From Marinobacter sp. THAF197a (GTDB taxonomy: Bacteria > Pseudomonadota > Gammaproteobacteria > Pseudomonadales > Oleiphilaceae), in NCBI RefSeq assembly GCF_009363275.1, contig NZ_CP045324.1, forward strand, positions 1-64,000: a DNA stretch of 64,000 nucleotides, given 5' to 3'. The translations under genes and the position numbers were made by a program. The notes beneath the pieces were generated by a model. That model worked only from the letters and a program-made list of their open reading frames with translations. It did no database searches and was not told where the DNA came from. Positions within the stretch are counted from its first letter, which is position 1. Each line of letters starts with the position of its first letter. Shown piece by piece: positions 25,985 through 33,466 of the stretch.

Positions 25985-26425
25985 ATGGGGATTAACATCG
26001 TTAACATCAAAACCGGCGTTATCCTGACCCTTACGATGGCATTGGTGTTTGCCCTGGCCTGGTCTTCCAGGCCGCTGGCGGACGACGCGGATGCCGATAT
26101 CCAGGATGCCATCCTCAGCCAGATTGAAGCTTTCGCTAATGACGATGAGGTACAGGCCTGGGAGTATGCCTCAGAAGGGATCAAACGGCGATTCGGCACC
26201 TCCGAAGGGTTTCTGGCGATGGTGCGCGAGGCCTACCCCGCCGTTCACAGCGCCACCGCCATCGAGTTTGCCCAGCGGGTGCCCCATGATGGCTTTGATA
26301 TTCAGGTGGTTCGACTGCAAGGCCCTGAGGGCAAACGCTGGGACGCCTATTACCGCATGGAGATGACGGACGGAGCCTGGAAGATCGCCGGAGTTCGCTT
26401 GCAGCCTGCGGACCTGGGTATCTGA
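25985..26425 (+). CDS. DUF4864 domain-containing protein, exported or membrane-anchored
   Basis: 146-residue protein with an N-terminal hydrophobic segment (about residues 9-27, TGVILTLTMALVFALAW) ending near SSRPLADDA, then a DUF4864-like domain (IQDAILSQIEAFANDDEVQAWEYAS ... YYRMEMTDGAWKIAGVRL). The fold is probably NTF2-like; function unknown. ATG 25985 is preferred over a TTG at 25961; neither has a strong ribosome site. Confidence 0.7.
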   Translation: MGINIVNIKTGVILTLTMALVFALAWSSRPLADDADADIQDAILSQIEAFANDDEVQAWEYASEGIKRRFGTSEGFLAMVREAYPAVHSATAIEFAQRVPHDGFDIQVVRLQGPEGKRWDAYYRMEMTDGAWKIAGVRLQPADLGI

Positions 26426-26430
26426 AGGCC

Positions 26431-26658
26431 TCAGCGTACCCGCAGACAATCCAGTAGCAGGCCCCTGACAATCTGTTTTGAGGCCTCGTCGGCGCAGGAA
26501 AAGTCCTGAATGTGCAGCTGTTTTTTTGCCATCAGTCTGGCCAGGCAGTCGGCATCGATACTGATACAAACCTGACTACCGGGTTTCCAATCCAGCCACG
26601 ATACTTGTTCTGCCCGATTCGTCCGGGACGTTTGCGGGATATTGAATACCATTCCCAT
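26431..26658 (-). CDS. Small hypothetical protein in a Fur-box operon
   Basis: 75 residues, not recognised. A very good ribosome site (AAGGAGG, seven bases before ATG 26658) supports it as real. It begins 15 bases after the stop of the upstream gene (26674-27144), so the two are probably one transcript under the Fur-like box at 27165-27184. The sequence holds three cysteines and ends LLLDCLRVR; no membrane segment. Confidence 0.65.
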   Translation of the reverse strand: MGMVFNIPQTSRTNRAEQVSWLDWKPGSQVCISIDADCLARLMAKKQLHIQDFSCADEASKQIVRGLLLDCLRVR

Positions 26659-26673
26659 AACCCCTCCTTAGCG

Positions 26674-27144
26674 TTAGTGAGCGACCATTGCCGAACGTTG
26701 TGCCCGAGGTGCCAGTGGCGAGGCGGGCCAGTTCAGGTATTCTGCAAAAAAGCTGGCTTGCCGGGAGGTATCCAACAGCACCTCAATGCATTGATCGGTG
26801 CTGCAGCCACCGCTGGGGCTGCCGTAGCAGGGCCTGGCAGACTGCAGGCTTTCCAGGGCACTGAACAGCACGTAATCTGCGGCGTGGTGATCGCCACGGT
26901 CCCGCAGGGCACGGCACACCAGTATGGCGGAAAGCGTGAGTTCCACGTGCATGCATTCCGGGTGGTCCGCCCTGGCCAGGCAGGCCAGGTCAAAGGCACT
27001 GCCGGTGGCGGCGATCATCTTCTCGGTCTGCTCGGTTTCGCAGAACGTGAAGGCGTATTCCATCCAGAACAGCCATAGATCGTTCTGTTCGTTGATGGAG
27101 AGTCGGGCAAACATTTGGCGATGGCGCGGGCAGAGAAATTTCAT
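26674..27144 (-). CDS. Cys/His-rich hypothetical protein, probably Fur-regulated
   Basis: 156 residues, not recognised. It starts MKFLCPRHRQMFARL and has about ten cysteines, some in metal-site-like arrangements (CPRH; CLARADHPECMH; CYGSPSGGCSTDQC). The start at 27144 is set by AAGGAGG six bases upstream; the frame is open to 27381 but that part runs over the operator. A palindrome matching the Fur 7-1-7 consensus in 13 of 14 positions lies 26 bases before the start, so iron repression is expected. A role in iron or redox stress is inference only. Confidence 0.7.
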   Translation of the reverse strand: MKFLCPRHRQMFARLSINEQNDLWLFWMEYAFTFCETEQTEKMIAATGSAFDLACLARADHPECMHVELTLSAILVCRALRDRGDHHAADYVLFSALESLQSARPCYGSPSGGCSTDQCIEVLLDTSRQASFFAEYLNWPASPLAPRAQRSAMVAH

Positions 27145-27164
27145 GGCGTCCTCCTTGTCTTGAT

Positions 27165-27188
27165 GCAAATGATAATAGTTATCATTAG
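27165..27188 (-). promoter_or_regulatory. Fur-box-like operator
   Basis: TGATAAT-A-GTTATCA sits within a longer palindrome AATGATAA-TAG-TTATCATT. It matches the Fur 7-1-7 inverted repeat TGATAATnATTATCA in 13 of 14 fixed positions. It is placed just before the two-gene unit 26431-27144 and also 60 bases before the divergent FAN1-type gene, so it could affect both. Confidence 0.75.
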
Positions 27189-27246
27189 AGGGGTTGGCAA
27201 GGCGTGTGATGATTAATTTTTGTGCATGGATTAAAGTTCCAGCCCT

Positions 27247-28965
27247 ATGACGACAGAATTCACGGGCCAGCGCCCGCAAACAGCAAACCTTGAAGACCCC
27301 CTGTATTACCTCAGCAATATGGACACCATCGTGTCCTGGGTGGCCGATCATCACGCAGATTTGTTGACCGAACGGGAGCAAACCCGGCTGGCGACGTTTG
27401 CCAAACTGGCGACTGGACCAAGAGCGTTACTCACGCGCATGGTGATGCGCACCGGTGAGCTTTTCCGGGCCGACAAGCTGCATTATCCGGAACTGCCGGT
27501 ACCGGAGGCCGAAGCGCTCAAGTTATTGGTGCAGGAGGGCTGGCTGGATAACTCGCCGGAGCTGAGCCTGGATGATTTGTTCCGGTTGTTTACCCTGGCT
27601 GAACTAAGGCCTGTCTTTGGCGGTTGGCTGCACCAACAGGGCCACCCGAAAACGCTGGGAAAAGCTCAGATGCGGGAGTTGCTGGCGGAGGCGTTCGGTG
27701 AACCAAGGCCCCTGGGGCACTGGCTGGCAGAGGCCGTCGGTGAACAGGCCCCGGAAGTGGTCCAGCTCCAGGACATGGCCCTGTTCGACCGCATTCGTCT
27801 GATGTTTTTCGGCAACCTGCGCCAGAGCTGGACGGACTTTGTGCTGGTGGAACTGGGCGTGCAGCAGTTCGAGCCGGTGCCCTTTACCCCGGAATCCCGC
27901 GCCTTTCAGCATCGCTCGGAAGTGGATAGTTATCTGCAAATGAATCAGTGCCGAGAACGGCTCGATCAGGGTGAGCCAGCCACAGAGGTCTGGGCAGAGG
28001 TACCCGGCCCTGTGGATAACCCCTGGCTCACCAGCCGACGGGATCGGTTGTTGCTGGAGCTGGGCCGGCAGGCGGAGCGTCAGGGCGAGCGGGAACTGGC
28101 ACTGAAGGCCTGGGAGAACAGCGGCCATCGGGAAGCGCGACTGAAACAGCTGCGGCTGCTGGAACGGATGAAGCGTTTTGAGCAAGCCTGGGCCATTGCT
28201 TGCCAATGGCAGACGGCCGAGTTAAGTGATGCCGAAGCCCAGGGCCTGGCCCGCCTGCTGAAACGGCTCGCGCCCAAGGTGGGGGCGGACAAGCCCGAGC
28301 CTGTGGATAACCCCACCCTGAGGGAATTCACCCTGACCTTGCCCAAGCCAGACACCGGCACCGTGGAGCTGGCGGCCCTGCGTCATTTGGGCTCCGATGA
28401 CGCGCCGGTGTTCTATGTGGAGAACACCCTGATCAACGCCCTGTTCGGGCTTCTGTGCTGGCCGGTGATCTTCAAGCCCCTGCCCGGCGCTTTCTTCCAT
28501 CCTTTCCACATTGGTCCGGCAGACCTGACCCGGGACGATTTCGTGGCTCGGCGCCAACAGGCATTCGAGCAACGTTTCCGTTTGCTGGAAACCGGCGCCT
28601 ATCGCCGGGACATTCTCGACGCCTTTCAGACCAAGCAAGGCATCGCCAATCCCTTTGTGTTCTGGCCGGTACTCGATGAAGAGCTGTTGGAGCTGGCCCT
28701 GCACTGCATTCCCCCAGGGCACCTGGATGCCCTGTTCCGTCGCCTGCTCAACAACATCAAGGAGCACAGAAGTGGTTTTCCGGACCTGATCCGGCTGGTG
28801 CCGGAGGCTGACGACCCCGAACAACGCTATGAAATGATCGAAGTGAAAGGCCCCGGCGACCGATTGCAGGACCACCAGGTGCGCTGGCTGCAGTTCTTCG
28901 CCCGGCAGGGCATCCCGGCCAGCGTCTGTTATGTGCGTTGGCAGGATGATGAGGCAAGCCTGTGA
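27247..28965 (+). CDS. FAN1-type VRR-NUC domain nuclease
   Basis: Structure-specific nuclease related to Fanconi-associated nuclease 1 and its characterised Pseudomonas homologue; 572 residues. The C-terminal VRR-NUC domain shows the catalytic Asp in GFPDLIRLV (about 510) and Glu-x-Lys in MIEVKGPGDRLQDHQ (about 532). The middle holds a TPR-like helical region (ELALKAWENSGHREARLKQL) and the N-terminus a SAP/winged-helix-like part. Expected role: cutting 5' flaps and unhooking interstrand crosslinks. Its stop overlaps the helicase start by four bases (GTGA), implying joint action. Two DnaA boxes (28011, 28302) lie inside. Confidence 0.87.
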   Translation: MTTEFTGQRPQTANLEDPLYYLSNMDTIVSWVADHHADLLTEREQTRLATFAKLATGPRALLTRMVMRTGELFRADKLHYPELPVPEAEALKLLVQEGWLDNSPELSLDDLFRLFTLAELRPVFGGWLHQQGHPKTLGKAQMRELLAEAFGEPRPLGHWLAEAVGEQAPEVVQLQDMALFDRIRLMFFGNLRQSWTDFVLVELGVQQFEPVPFTPESRAFQHRSEVDSYLQMNQCRERLDQGEPATEVWAEVPGPVDNPWLTSRRDRLLLELGRQAERQGERELALKAWENSGHREARLKQLRLLERMKRFEQAWAIACQWQTAELSDAEAQGLARLLKRLAPKVGADKPEPVDNPTLREFTLTLPKPDTGTVELAALRHLGSDDAPVFYVENTLINALFGLLCWPVIFKPLPGAFFHPFHIGPADLTRDDFVARRQQAFEQRFRLLETGAYRRDILDAFQTKQGIANPFVFWPVLDEELLELALHCIPPGHLDALFRRLLNNIKEHRSGFPDLIRLVPEADDPEQRYEMIEVKGPGDRLQDHQVRWLQFFARQGIPASVCYVRWQDDEASL

Positions 28966-31220
28966 AAGTCGCCGTCCGCACCCTGTGTGAATTCGCGGCC
29001 CGACACGGCGACCTGGACTTCCGCTATACCCCGGCGCCAAGTTCCGAGGAGGGCATTGCCGGCCATCAGGCGATCCAGGCAAAACGCGGGTACGGCTATA
29101 AAAGCGAGTATTCACTTACCGGCAACGTAATGGGGATGCAGCTGTCCGGCCGGGCCGATGGCTACCACCCCCACAAGAACCGACTGGAAGAAATCAAGAC
29201 CCACCGGGGTGATGTGTCCCGCATTCGCCCCCACCAGCGCGCCCTGCACCGGGCCCAGTTGCGGGCCTATGGTGCCCTGCTGTGCCGGCAGGAAAACCGT
29301 AAAAGCGTGGAACTGGCGCTGGTGTATTACGACACCGGCCGGGACAAGGAAACCGTGCTCACCGAAACCGCCAAGGCGGACGAGCTCTGGCAGGAACTGG
29401 AAACACTGTGTGGCCTTTACGAGGCCTGGGCCGAGCAGGAAGAACACCACCGGGAGCAGCGCGACGCCCTGCTGGCCAATCTCACCTTTCCTTTCCCGGA
29501 CTTTCGCCCCCGGCAACGACGTCTGGCGGAAACGGTGTACAAGAATTCAGTGAAAGCCGGCACCTTACTGCTGGAGGCGCCTACCGGCCTTGGCAAAACC
29601 CTGGGCACCTTGTTCCCGGCCCTGATGGCGATGCCCGCGGCGCGGCAGGACCGGCTGTGCTACCTCACCTGTCGCAACACCGCCCGGCAACTGGCGCTGG
29701 ATGCTGTGGATAAGTTGCGAGACGCCCAGGATGAGCTGCAGCCCTGGCCCCTGCGCACCCTGGAGCTGGTTTCCAAAGACGACGCCTGCGAACACCCGGA
29801 CAAAGCCTGCCACGGCGAGTCCTGCCCCCTGGCAAAAGGCTTCTTCGACCGCCTGCCCGACGCCCGGGCCGAAGCTGCTCAAAGCAAAGAGCCGTTAACT
29901 CAGGATAATCTGGCGAAAATCGCCGCAGGTCACGACATTTGCCCGTATTTTCTGGCCCAGGAAATGGCCCGTTGGAGTGACCTGGTGATTGGCGACGTGA
30001 ACCGGCTGTTCGACCAGTCGGCCCTGCTGCACGGCCTGATTCGGCAGAATAGCTGGCGGGCTAGCGTACTGGTGGACGAAGCCCACAACTTGGTGGACCG
30101 GGCCCGGGGCATGTATTCGGTGCAGTTGGAGCAGCAGCGTTTACTGAAGCTGAAAAAGACCGCCCCGAAACCAGTCAAAGCGGCCCTGGACCGCTCCGCC
30201 CGGGCCTGGCAGGCGCTGATCCGGGACCACGGCGAACAGGCGCAACCGGTGTTCCTGGCCACACTGCCGCCGCAACTGCTGGGCGCATTGCAGGCCATGG
30301 TCTCGGTGATCACCGACTACCTGGCTGACAACCCGCCGGACCTGGCCCTGCAGGAGGTGATGTTCGAAAGCGTGGCCTTTATGAAACTGGCAGACAGCTT
30401 CGGCGACCATTCCCTGTGTGAATTTCAGCGCAGCGGCCGGGGCCGGGCCAGCCTGACCATCCAGAACCTGATCCCGGCGGATTTCCTCACCGAACGCTTC
30501 GAATCGGCCCACTCGGTGTTGCTGTTCTCCGCTACCCTCAGCCCCGGCGTTTATTACCGGGATCTACTTGGCCTGCCGGAAGACGCCCGCTTCACTTCCC
30601 TGCCCAGCCCGTTCAGTGCCGAGCAACTCAAAGTTGAGTTCACCCCAGGCATCAGCACCCGGCAGGTACACCGAGAGGCGAGCCTGCAGCCGATTGCCGA
30701 GTTGATTGCCAAACAATACCGGGAGCGGCCGGGCCATTACCTGGCATTCTTCAGCAGCTTCAAATACGCCAAGGAAGTGAGCGATACGCTGGCGAACCAG
30801 GCCCCGGACATCCCCCAGCGCTCCCAACAGCCCGGCATGAGCCCGGACCAACGCAGGCAGTTTCTCGCAGAGTTCCAGAAGCCCGAAGGCAGCGTCGCCT
30901 TTGCGGTACTCGGTGGCGTATTCAGCGAAGGCATCGACCTGCCCGGTGACCAGTTGATCGGCGCCTTCGTTGCTACTCTGGGCCTGCCGCCCTTTGATGC
31001 CTGGCACGAAATCCTCAAAGACCGCCTGCAGCAACGCTTTGGTGAAGGCTACAACTACACCTACCTGATCCCCGGCCTGCAGAAAGTGGCCCAGGCCGCC
31101 GGCCGGGTGATCCGCACTCCGGACGACCGGGGCGTGATCTGGCTGATTGACGACCGGTTCCTGCAGGGGCAGGTGCGCAACCTGTTACCAAAGTGGTGGT
31201 TCAGCAATTCGGAGCCTTGA
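28962..31220 (+). CDS. PD-(D/E)XK nuclease fused to an XPD/DinG-type iron-sulphur helicase
   Basis: 752 residues. N-terminal Cas4-like nuclease region with GRADGYH and LEEIKTHRGD (about 63-90). Helicase core with Walker A APTGLGKTLGTLF (about 206), four cysteines in the iron-sulphur insertion (CEHPDKACHGESC about 276, and ICPYF about 326), VDEAHN (about 371), a motif III-like SVLLFSATLSPGVYY and the C-terminal GRVIRTPDDRG. This is the XPD/DinG superfamily 2 group, 5'-3' polarity. Start is GTG 28962, overlapping the FAN1-type gene. The pair is a likely crosslink or flap-repair unit. Confidence 0.88.
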   Translation: MKVAVRTLCEFAARHGDLDFRYTPAPSSEEGIAGHQAIQAKRGYGYKSEYSLTGNVMGMQLSGRADGYHPHKNRLEEIKTHRGDVSRIRPHQRALHRAQLRAYGALLCRQENRKSVELALVYYDTGRDKETVLTETAKADELWQELETLCGLYEAWAEQEEHHREQRDALLANLTFPFPDFRPRQRRLAETVYKNSVKAGTLLLEAPTGLGKTLGTLFPALMAMPAARQDRLCYLTCRNTARQLALDAVDKLRDAQDELQPWPLRTLELVSKDDACEHPDKACHGESCPLAKGFFDRLPDARAEAAQSKEPLTQDNLAKIAAGHDICPYFLAQEMARWSDLVIGDVNRLFDQSALLHGLIRQNSWRASVLVDEAHNLVDRARGMYSVQLEQQRLLKLKKTAPKPVKAALDRSARAWQALIRDHGEQAQPVFLATLPPQLLGALQAMVSVITDYLADNPPDLALQEVMFESVAFMKLADSFGDHSLCEFQRSGRGRASLTIQNLIPADFLTERFESAHSVLLFSATLSPGVYYRDLLGLPEDARFTSLPSPFSAEQLKVEFTPGISTRQVHREASLQPIAELIAKQYRERPGHYLAFFSSFKYAKEVSDTLANQAPDIPQRSQQPGMSPDQRRQFLAEFQKPEGSVAFAVLGGVFSEGIDLPGDQLIGAFVATLGLPPFDAWHEILKDRLQQRFGEGYNYTYLIPGLQKVAQAAGRVIRTPDDRGVIWLIDDRFLQGQVRNLLPKWWFSNSEP

Positions 31221-31342
31221 AGCGTCAAATTGTCGCGGTTGGCGTCAGTTGTTACATATCGCTATAGAAAAACTTGTTCGCTTGCTTAGAATGCGTGGCC
31301 TTTAATGACAATCCGACCGTTGATCAAGGACACAGATTGCAA

Positions 31343-31735
31343 ATGACTCCCACGGATCTCGTATTTCAGAGCTATGGCCGCTGCTGCCGGAAAGATGAAT
31401 TCTTCGTCGATTTCTACGACTTCTTCATGTCCAGTTCCGACGCCATCCGCAACCGGTTTGTCGATACCGATATGTCTGCCCAGCGCCACCTGCTGCGCAA
31501 CGGTGTAATGCAGATCATCCTGGTGGCCCGGGGTATGTCAGACCGCAAATTGAAGGACCTTGGCCAAAGCCACAACCGCCACAACTACAACATTCAGCCG
31601 GAGTGGTACGGTTTGTGGGAAGAAGCACTGTTGAAGACGGTTCGGGTACACGACCCGGAGTATACGCCGGAGCTGCGGCAAGCCTGGCGGGACGTGTTGA
31701 AGCCGGGGATTGATCTGATTCGCGGCGCTTACTGA
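31343..31735 (+). CDS. Globin-family protein
   Basis: 130-residue single-domain globin. FFVDFYDFFMSSSDAIRNRF matches the A-B-C helices, AQRHLLRNGVMQIILVARG the E-helix zone, and the proximal His is probably in LGQSHNRHNYNI. Likely binds haem and an oxygen or nitric-oxide ligand, or acts as a sensor; a partner domain is absent. The frame extends up to 31274, but ATG 31343 has AAGGA upstream and gives the normal globin start. Confidence 0.82.
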   Translation: MTPTDLVFQSYGRCCRKDEFFVDFYDFFMSSSDAIRNRFVDTDMSAQRHLLRNGVMQIILVARGMSDRKLKDLGQSHNRHNYNIQPEWYGLWEEALLKTVRVHDPEYTPELRQAWRDVLKPGIDLIRGAY

Positions 31736-31750
31736 GCCCCGTAACCAACA

Positions 31751-31775
31751 AAAAGGCCCCGATGTGGGGCCTTTT
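31751..31775. terminator. Bidirectional terminator between globin and VOC genes
   Basis: AAAAGGCCCC (31751-31760) pairs with GGGGCCTTTT (31766-31775) around GATGT; both strands have a T run. Confidence 0.9.
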
Positions 31776-31781
31776 GCATGC

Positions 31782-32153
31782 TTAGCCGAACTCGAAGAAC
31801 GCCAGCTTGTTACCGTCCGGGTCCCGCACATAGGCGCCGTAGAACATATCCGGAATACGTTGCCCAGGCTCCCCATCGCAGGTTGCACCCAGCTCAATGG
31901 CTTTGTGATAGAACTTATCCACAGCTTCTTTGGACCCCGCCGGGATGGCCACCATATTGCCATTGCCCGGATGATTGGGCTCACCGTTGAACGGTACGCA
32001 CACCGCCAACATGGGCTTGGCCATGCTCTCGCCAATGAACGCAATGCGCTCCATATCCAGCAACACCTTGCCGCCCAGATCCCCCAGCAGATCGCTGTAA
32101 AATTGCTTGGCCTTGCCCATGTCACTGACACCGATGGTTACGTATCCGATCAT
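31782..32153 (-). CDS. VOC (glyoxalase-like) family protein
   Basis: 123 residues forming one vicinal-oxygen-chelate unit: MIGYVTIGVSDMGKAKQFYSDLL at the start and YVRDPDGNKLAFFEFG at the end. Metal ligands would be in the first strand and the final Glu (FFEF). The family includes glyoxalases, dioxygenases and antibiotic-binding proteins; the substrate cannot be told. DnaA box 31915 lies in its codons for Ala-Val-Asp-Lys. Confidence 0.85.
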   Translation of the reverse strand: MIGYVTIGVSDMGKAKQFYSDLLGDLGGKVLLDMERIAFIGESMAKPMLAVCVPFNGEPNHPGNGNMVAIPAGSKEAVDKFYHKAIELGATCDGEPGQRIPDMFYGAYVRDPDGNKLAFFEFG

Positions 32154-32289
32154 GCCTGTTCTCCGTGGTTGGTTGAGGTTCAGTATACGTCGCTTTCCGC
32201 AGTTCAGAGCTCAGGCAATCACAGCAGTGTTTTCGCCGGCGCTTTGTTATGGTTGTTTGTGCAACTCCCTGAACTAAGGACAGCGCCTG

Positions 32290-32802
32290 ATGAAACCCTT
32301 CGCTCTGCTGACCACCCTACTCCTGTTACTGACCGGTTGCACCGGATTGCCAAAAGGCATCGAACCGGTCACCGGCTTCGACCAGGACCGCTACCTGGGC
32401 ACCTGGTACGAAATCGCCCGGCTGGACCATTCCTTCGAGCGGGGCTTGAGCCAGGTAACTGCTGAGTACACCCTGAATGATGACGGCAGCATCAAGGTCA
32501 TCAACCGGGGCTACAACGCAGAACAGGGCGAGTGGAAAGAAGCCCAGGGCCGGGCAAAGTTTGTGGGTGACAGCGATGTGGGCCATTTGAAAGTGTCGTT
32601 CTTCGGGCCGTTTTACGCGTCTTACGTAGTGTTCGAGTTGGATGACGACTACTCCACGGCCTATATCACCGGCTACAACCGGAATTACCTGTGGCTGATG
32701 TCGCGCACTCCGGAGGTGAGTGAGGAGGTGCTGGAGGCGTTCAAGGCCCGGGCTGCGGCGGAGGGGTTTGAGCTTGGGGAGTTGATTGTGGTGGAGCAGT
32801 GA
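32290..32802 (+). CDS. blc: Outer-membrane lipoprotein lipocalin (Blc-like)
   Basis: 170 residues. Lipobox LLTGC puts the lipidated Cys at 17. The lipocalin signature GTWYEIARLDHSFERGLS follows, and NYLWLMSRTPEVSEEV marks the conserved C-terminal strand. Bacterial Blc proteins bind lysophospholipids or fatty acids at the outer membrane under envelope stress. It stands alone. Confidence 0.93.
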   Translation: MKPFALLTTLLLLLTGCTGLPKGIEPVTGFDQDRYLGTWYEIARLDHSFERGLSQVTAEYTLNDDGSIKVINRGYNAEQGEWKEAQGRAKFVGDSDVGHLKVSFFGPFYASYVVFELDDDYSTAYITGYNRNYLWLMSRTPEVSEEVLEAFKARAAAEGFELGELIVVEQ

Positions 32803-32963
32803 GTCGTGATGCGCCAAATTCTTGATGCCGCTCACAGCGTTGGGCTTTGGAGTTGTTTCAGGCGGAGTGCCAACTGTATATTCCGCCGGCACTTTGGAGT
32901 GCCTGACTAAGGTTGCTTGAAGCCTTGGTTTTCAAACATGGAAGGCATTAAAAGGATAAGGAT

Positions 32964-33341
32964 ATGAAGCAGTACAAAATCTTCACGCACCCCTCTGGCC
33001 AACAAGAAGCGGTAAAACAGGGGTGGTCCTGGCCGGGATTCTGTTTTGGCGGATTCTGGGCTCTTTTCAAGAAAATGTGGGGCCTGGCTGCCCTGATTCT
33101 AGCTGGCGGCTTTAGCATCGGGTTCCTGCTGGGTTTGATCATGCCCCTGGATGCGGCCAACCTGCTGACCAACATCATCGCACTGGGTATTGCCATCGCC
33201 ATAGGCGTCAACGGCAACAGAATGCGTGAGCAGAATCTGCGTATCCGCGGCTTCGAGACAGACGGCGAGATCGTTGAAGCGAAAAACCCGGACGGCGCTG
33301 TGGCCCAGTTCCTGGGCGGCGAGACGTCGGTAGCTGCCTGA
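32964..33341 (+). CDS. DUF2628 membrane protein
   Basis: 125 residues; begins MKQYKIFTHPSGQQEAVKQGWSWP, typical of DUF2628, with two or three membrane segments (about 26-70 and 74-90) and a soluble tail. Function unknown. GGATAAGGAT before the ATG serves as ribosome site. A terminator follows at 33431-33459. Confidence 0.82.
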   Translation: MKQYKIFTHPSGQQEAVKQGWSWPGFCFGGFWALFKKMWGLAALILAGGFSIGFLLGLIMPLDAANLLTNIIALGIAIAIGVNGNRMREQNLRIRGFETDGEIVEAKNPDGAVAQFLGGETSVAA

Positions 33342-33430
33342 TCGCGAATATTCCGAAGTTTGGCTTTTGACTGGGTTGTCGACCTGCTTTAACCAGGCCA
33401 AGCGGAGTGGGGGATCCCGGTCAGTGTTAT

Positions 33431-33459
33431 AGCCTCGGAGAGTTGCACCGGGGCTTTTT
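33431..33459 (+). terminator. Rho-independent terminator after the DUF2628 gene
   Basis: AGCCTCGG (33431-33438) pairs with CCGGGGCT (33448-33455), one T-G wobble, followed by T5. Confidence 0.75.
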
Positions 33460-33466
33460 GCTTCCA

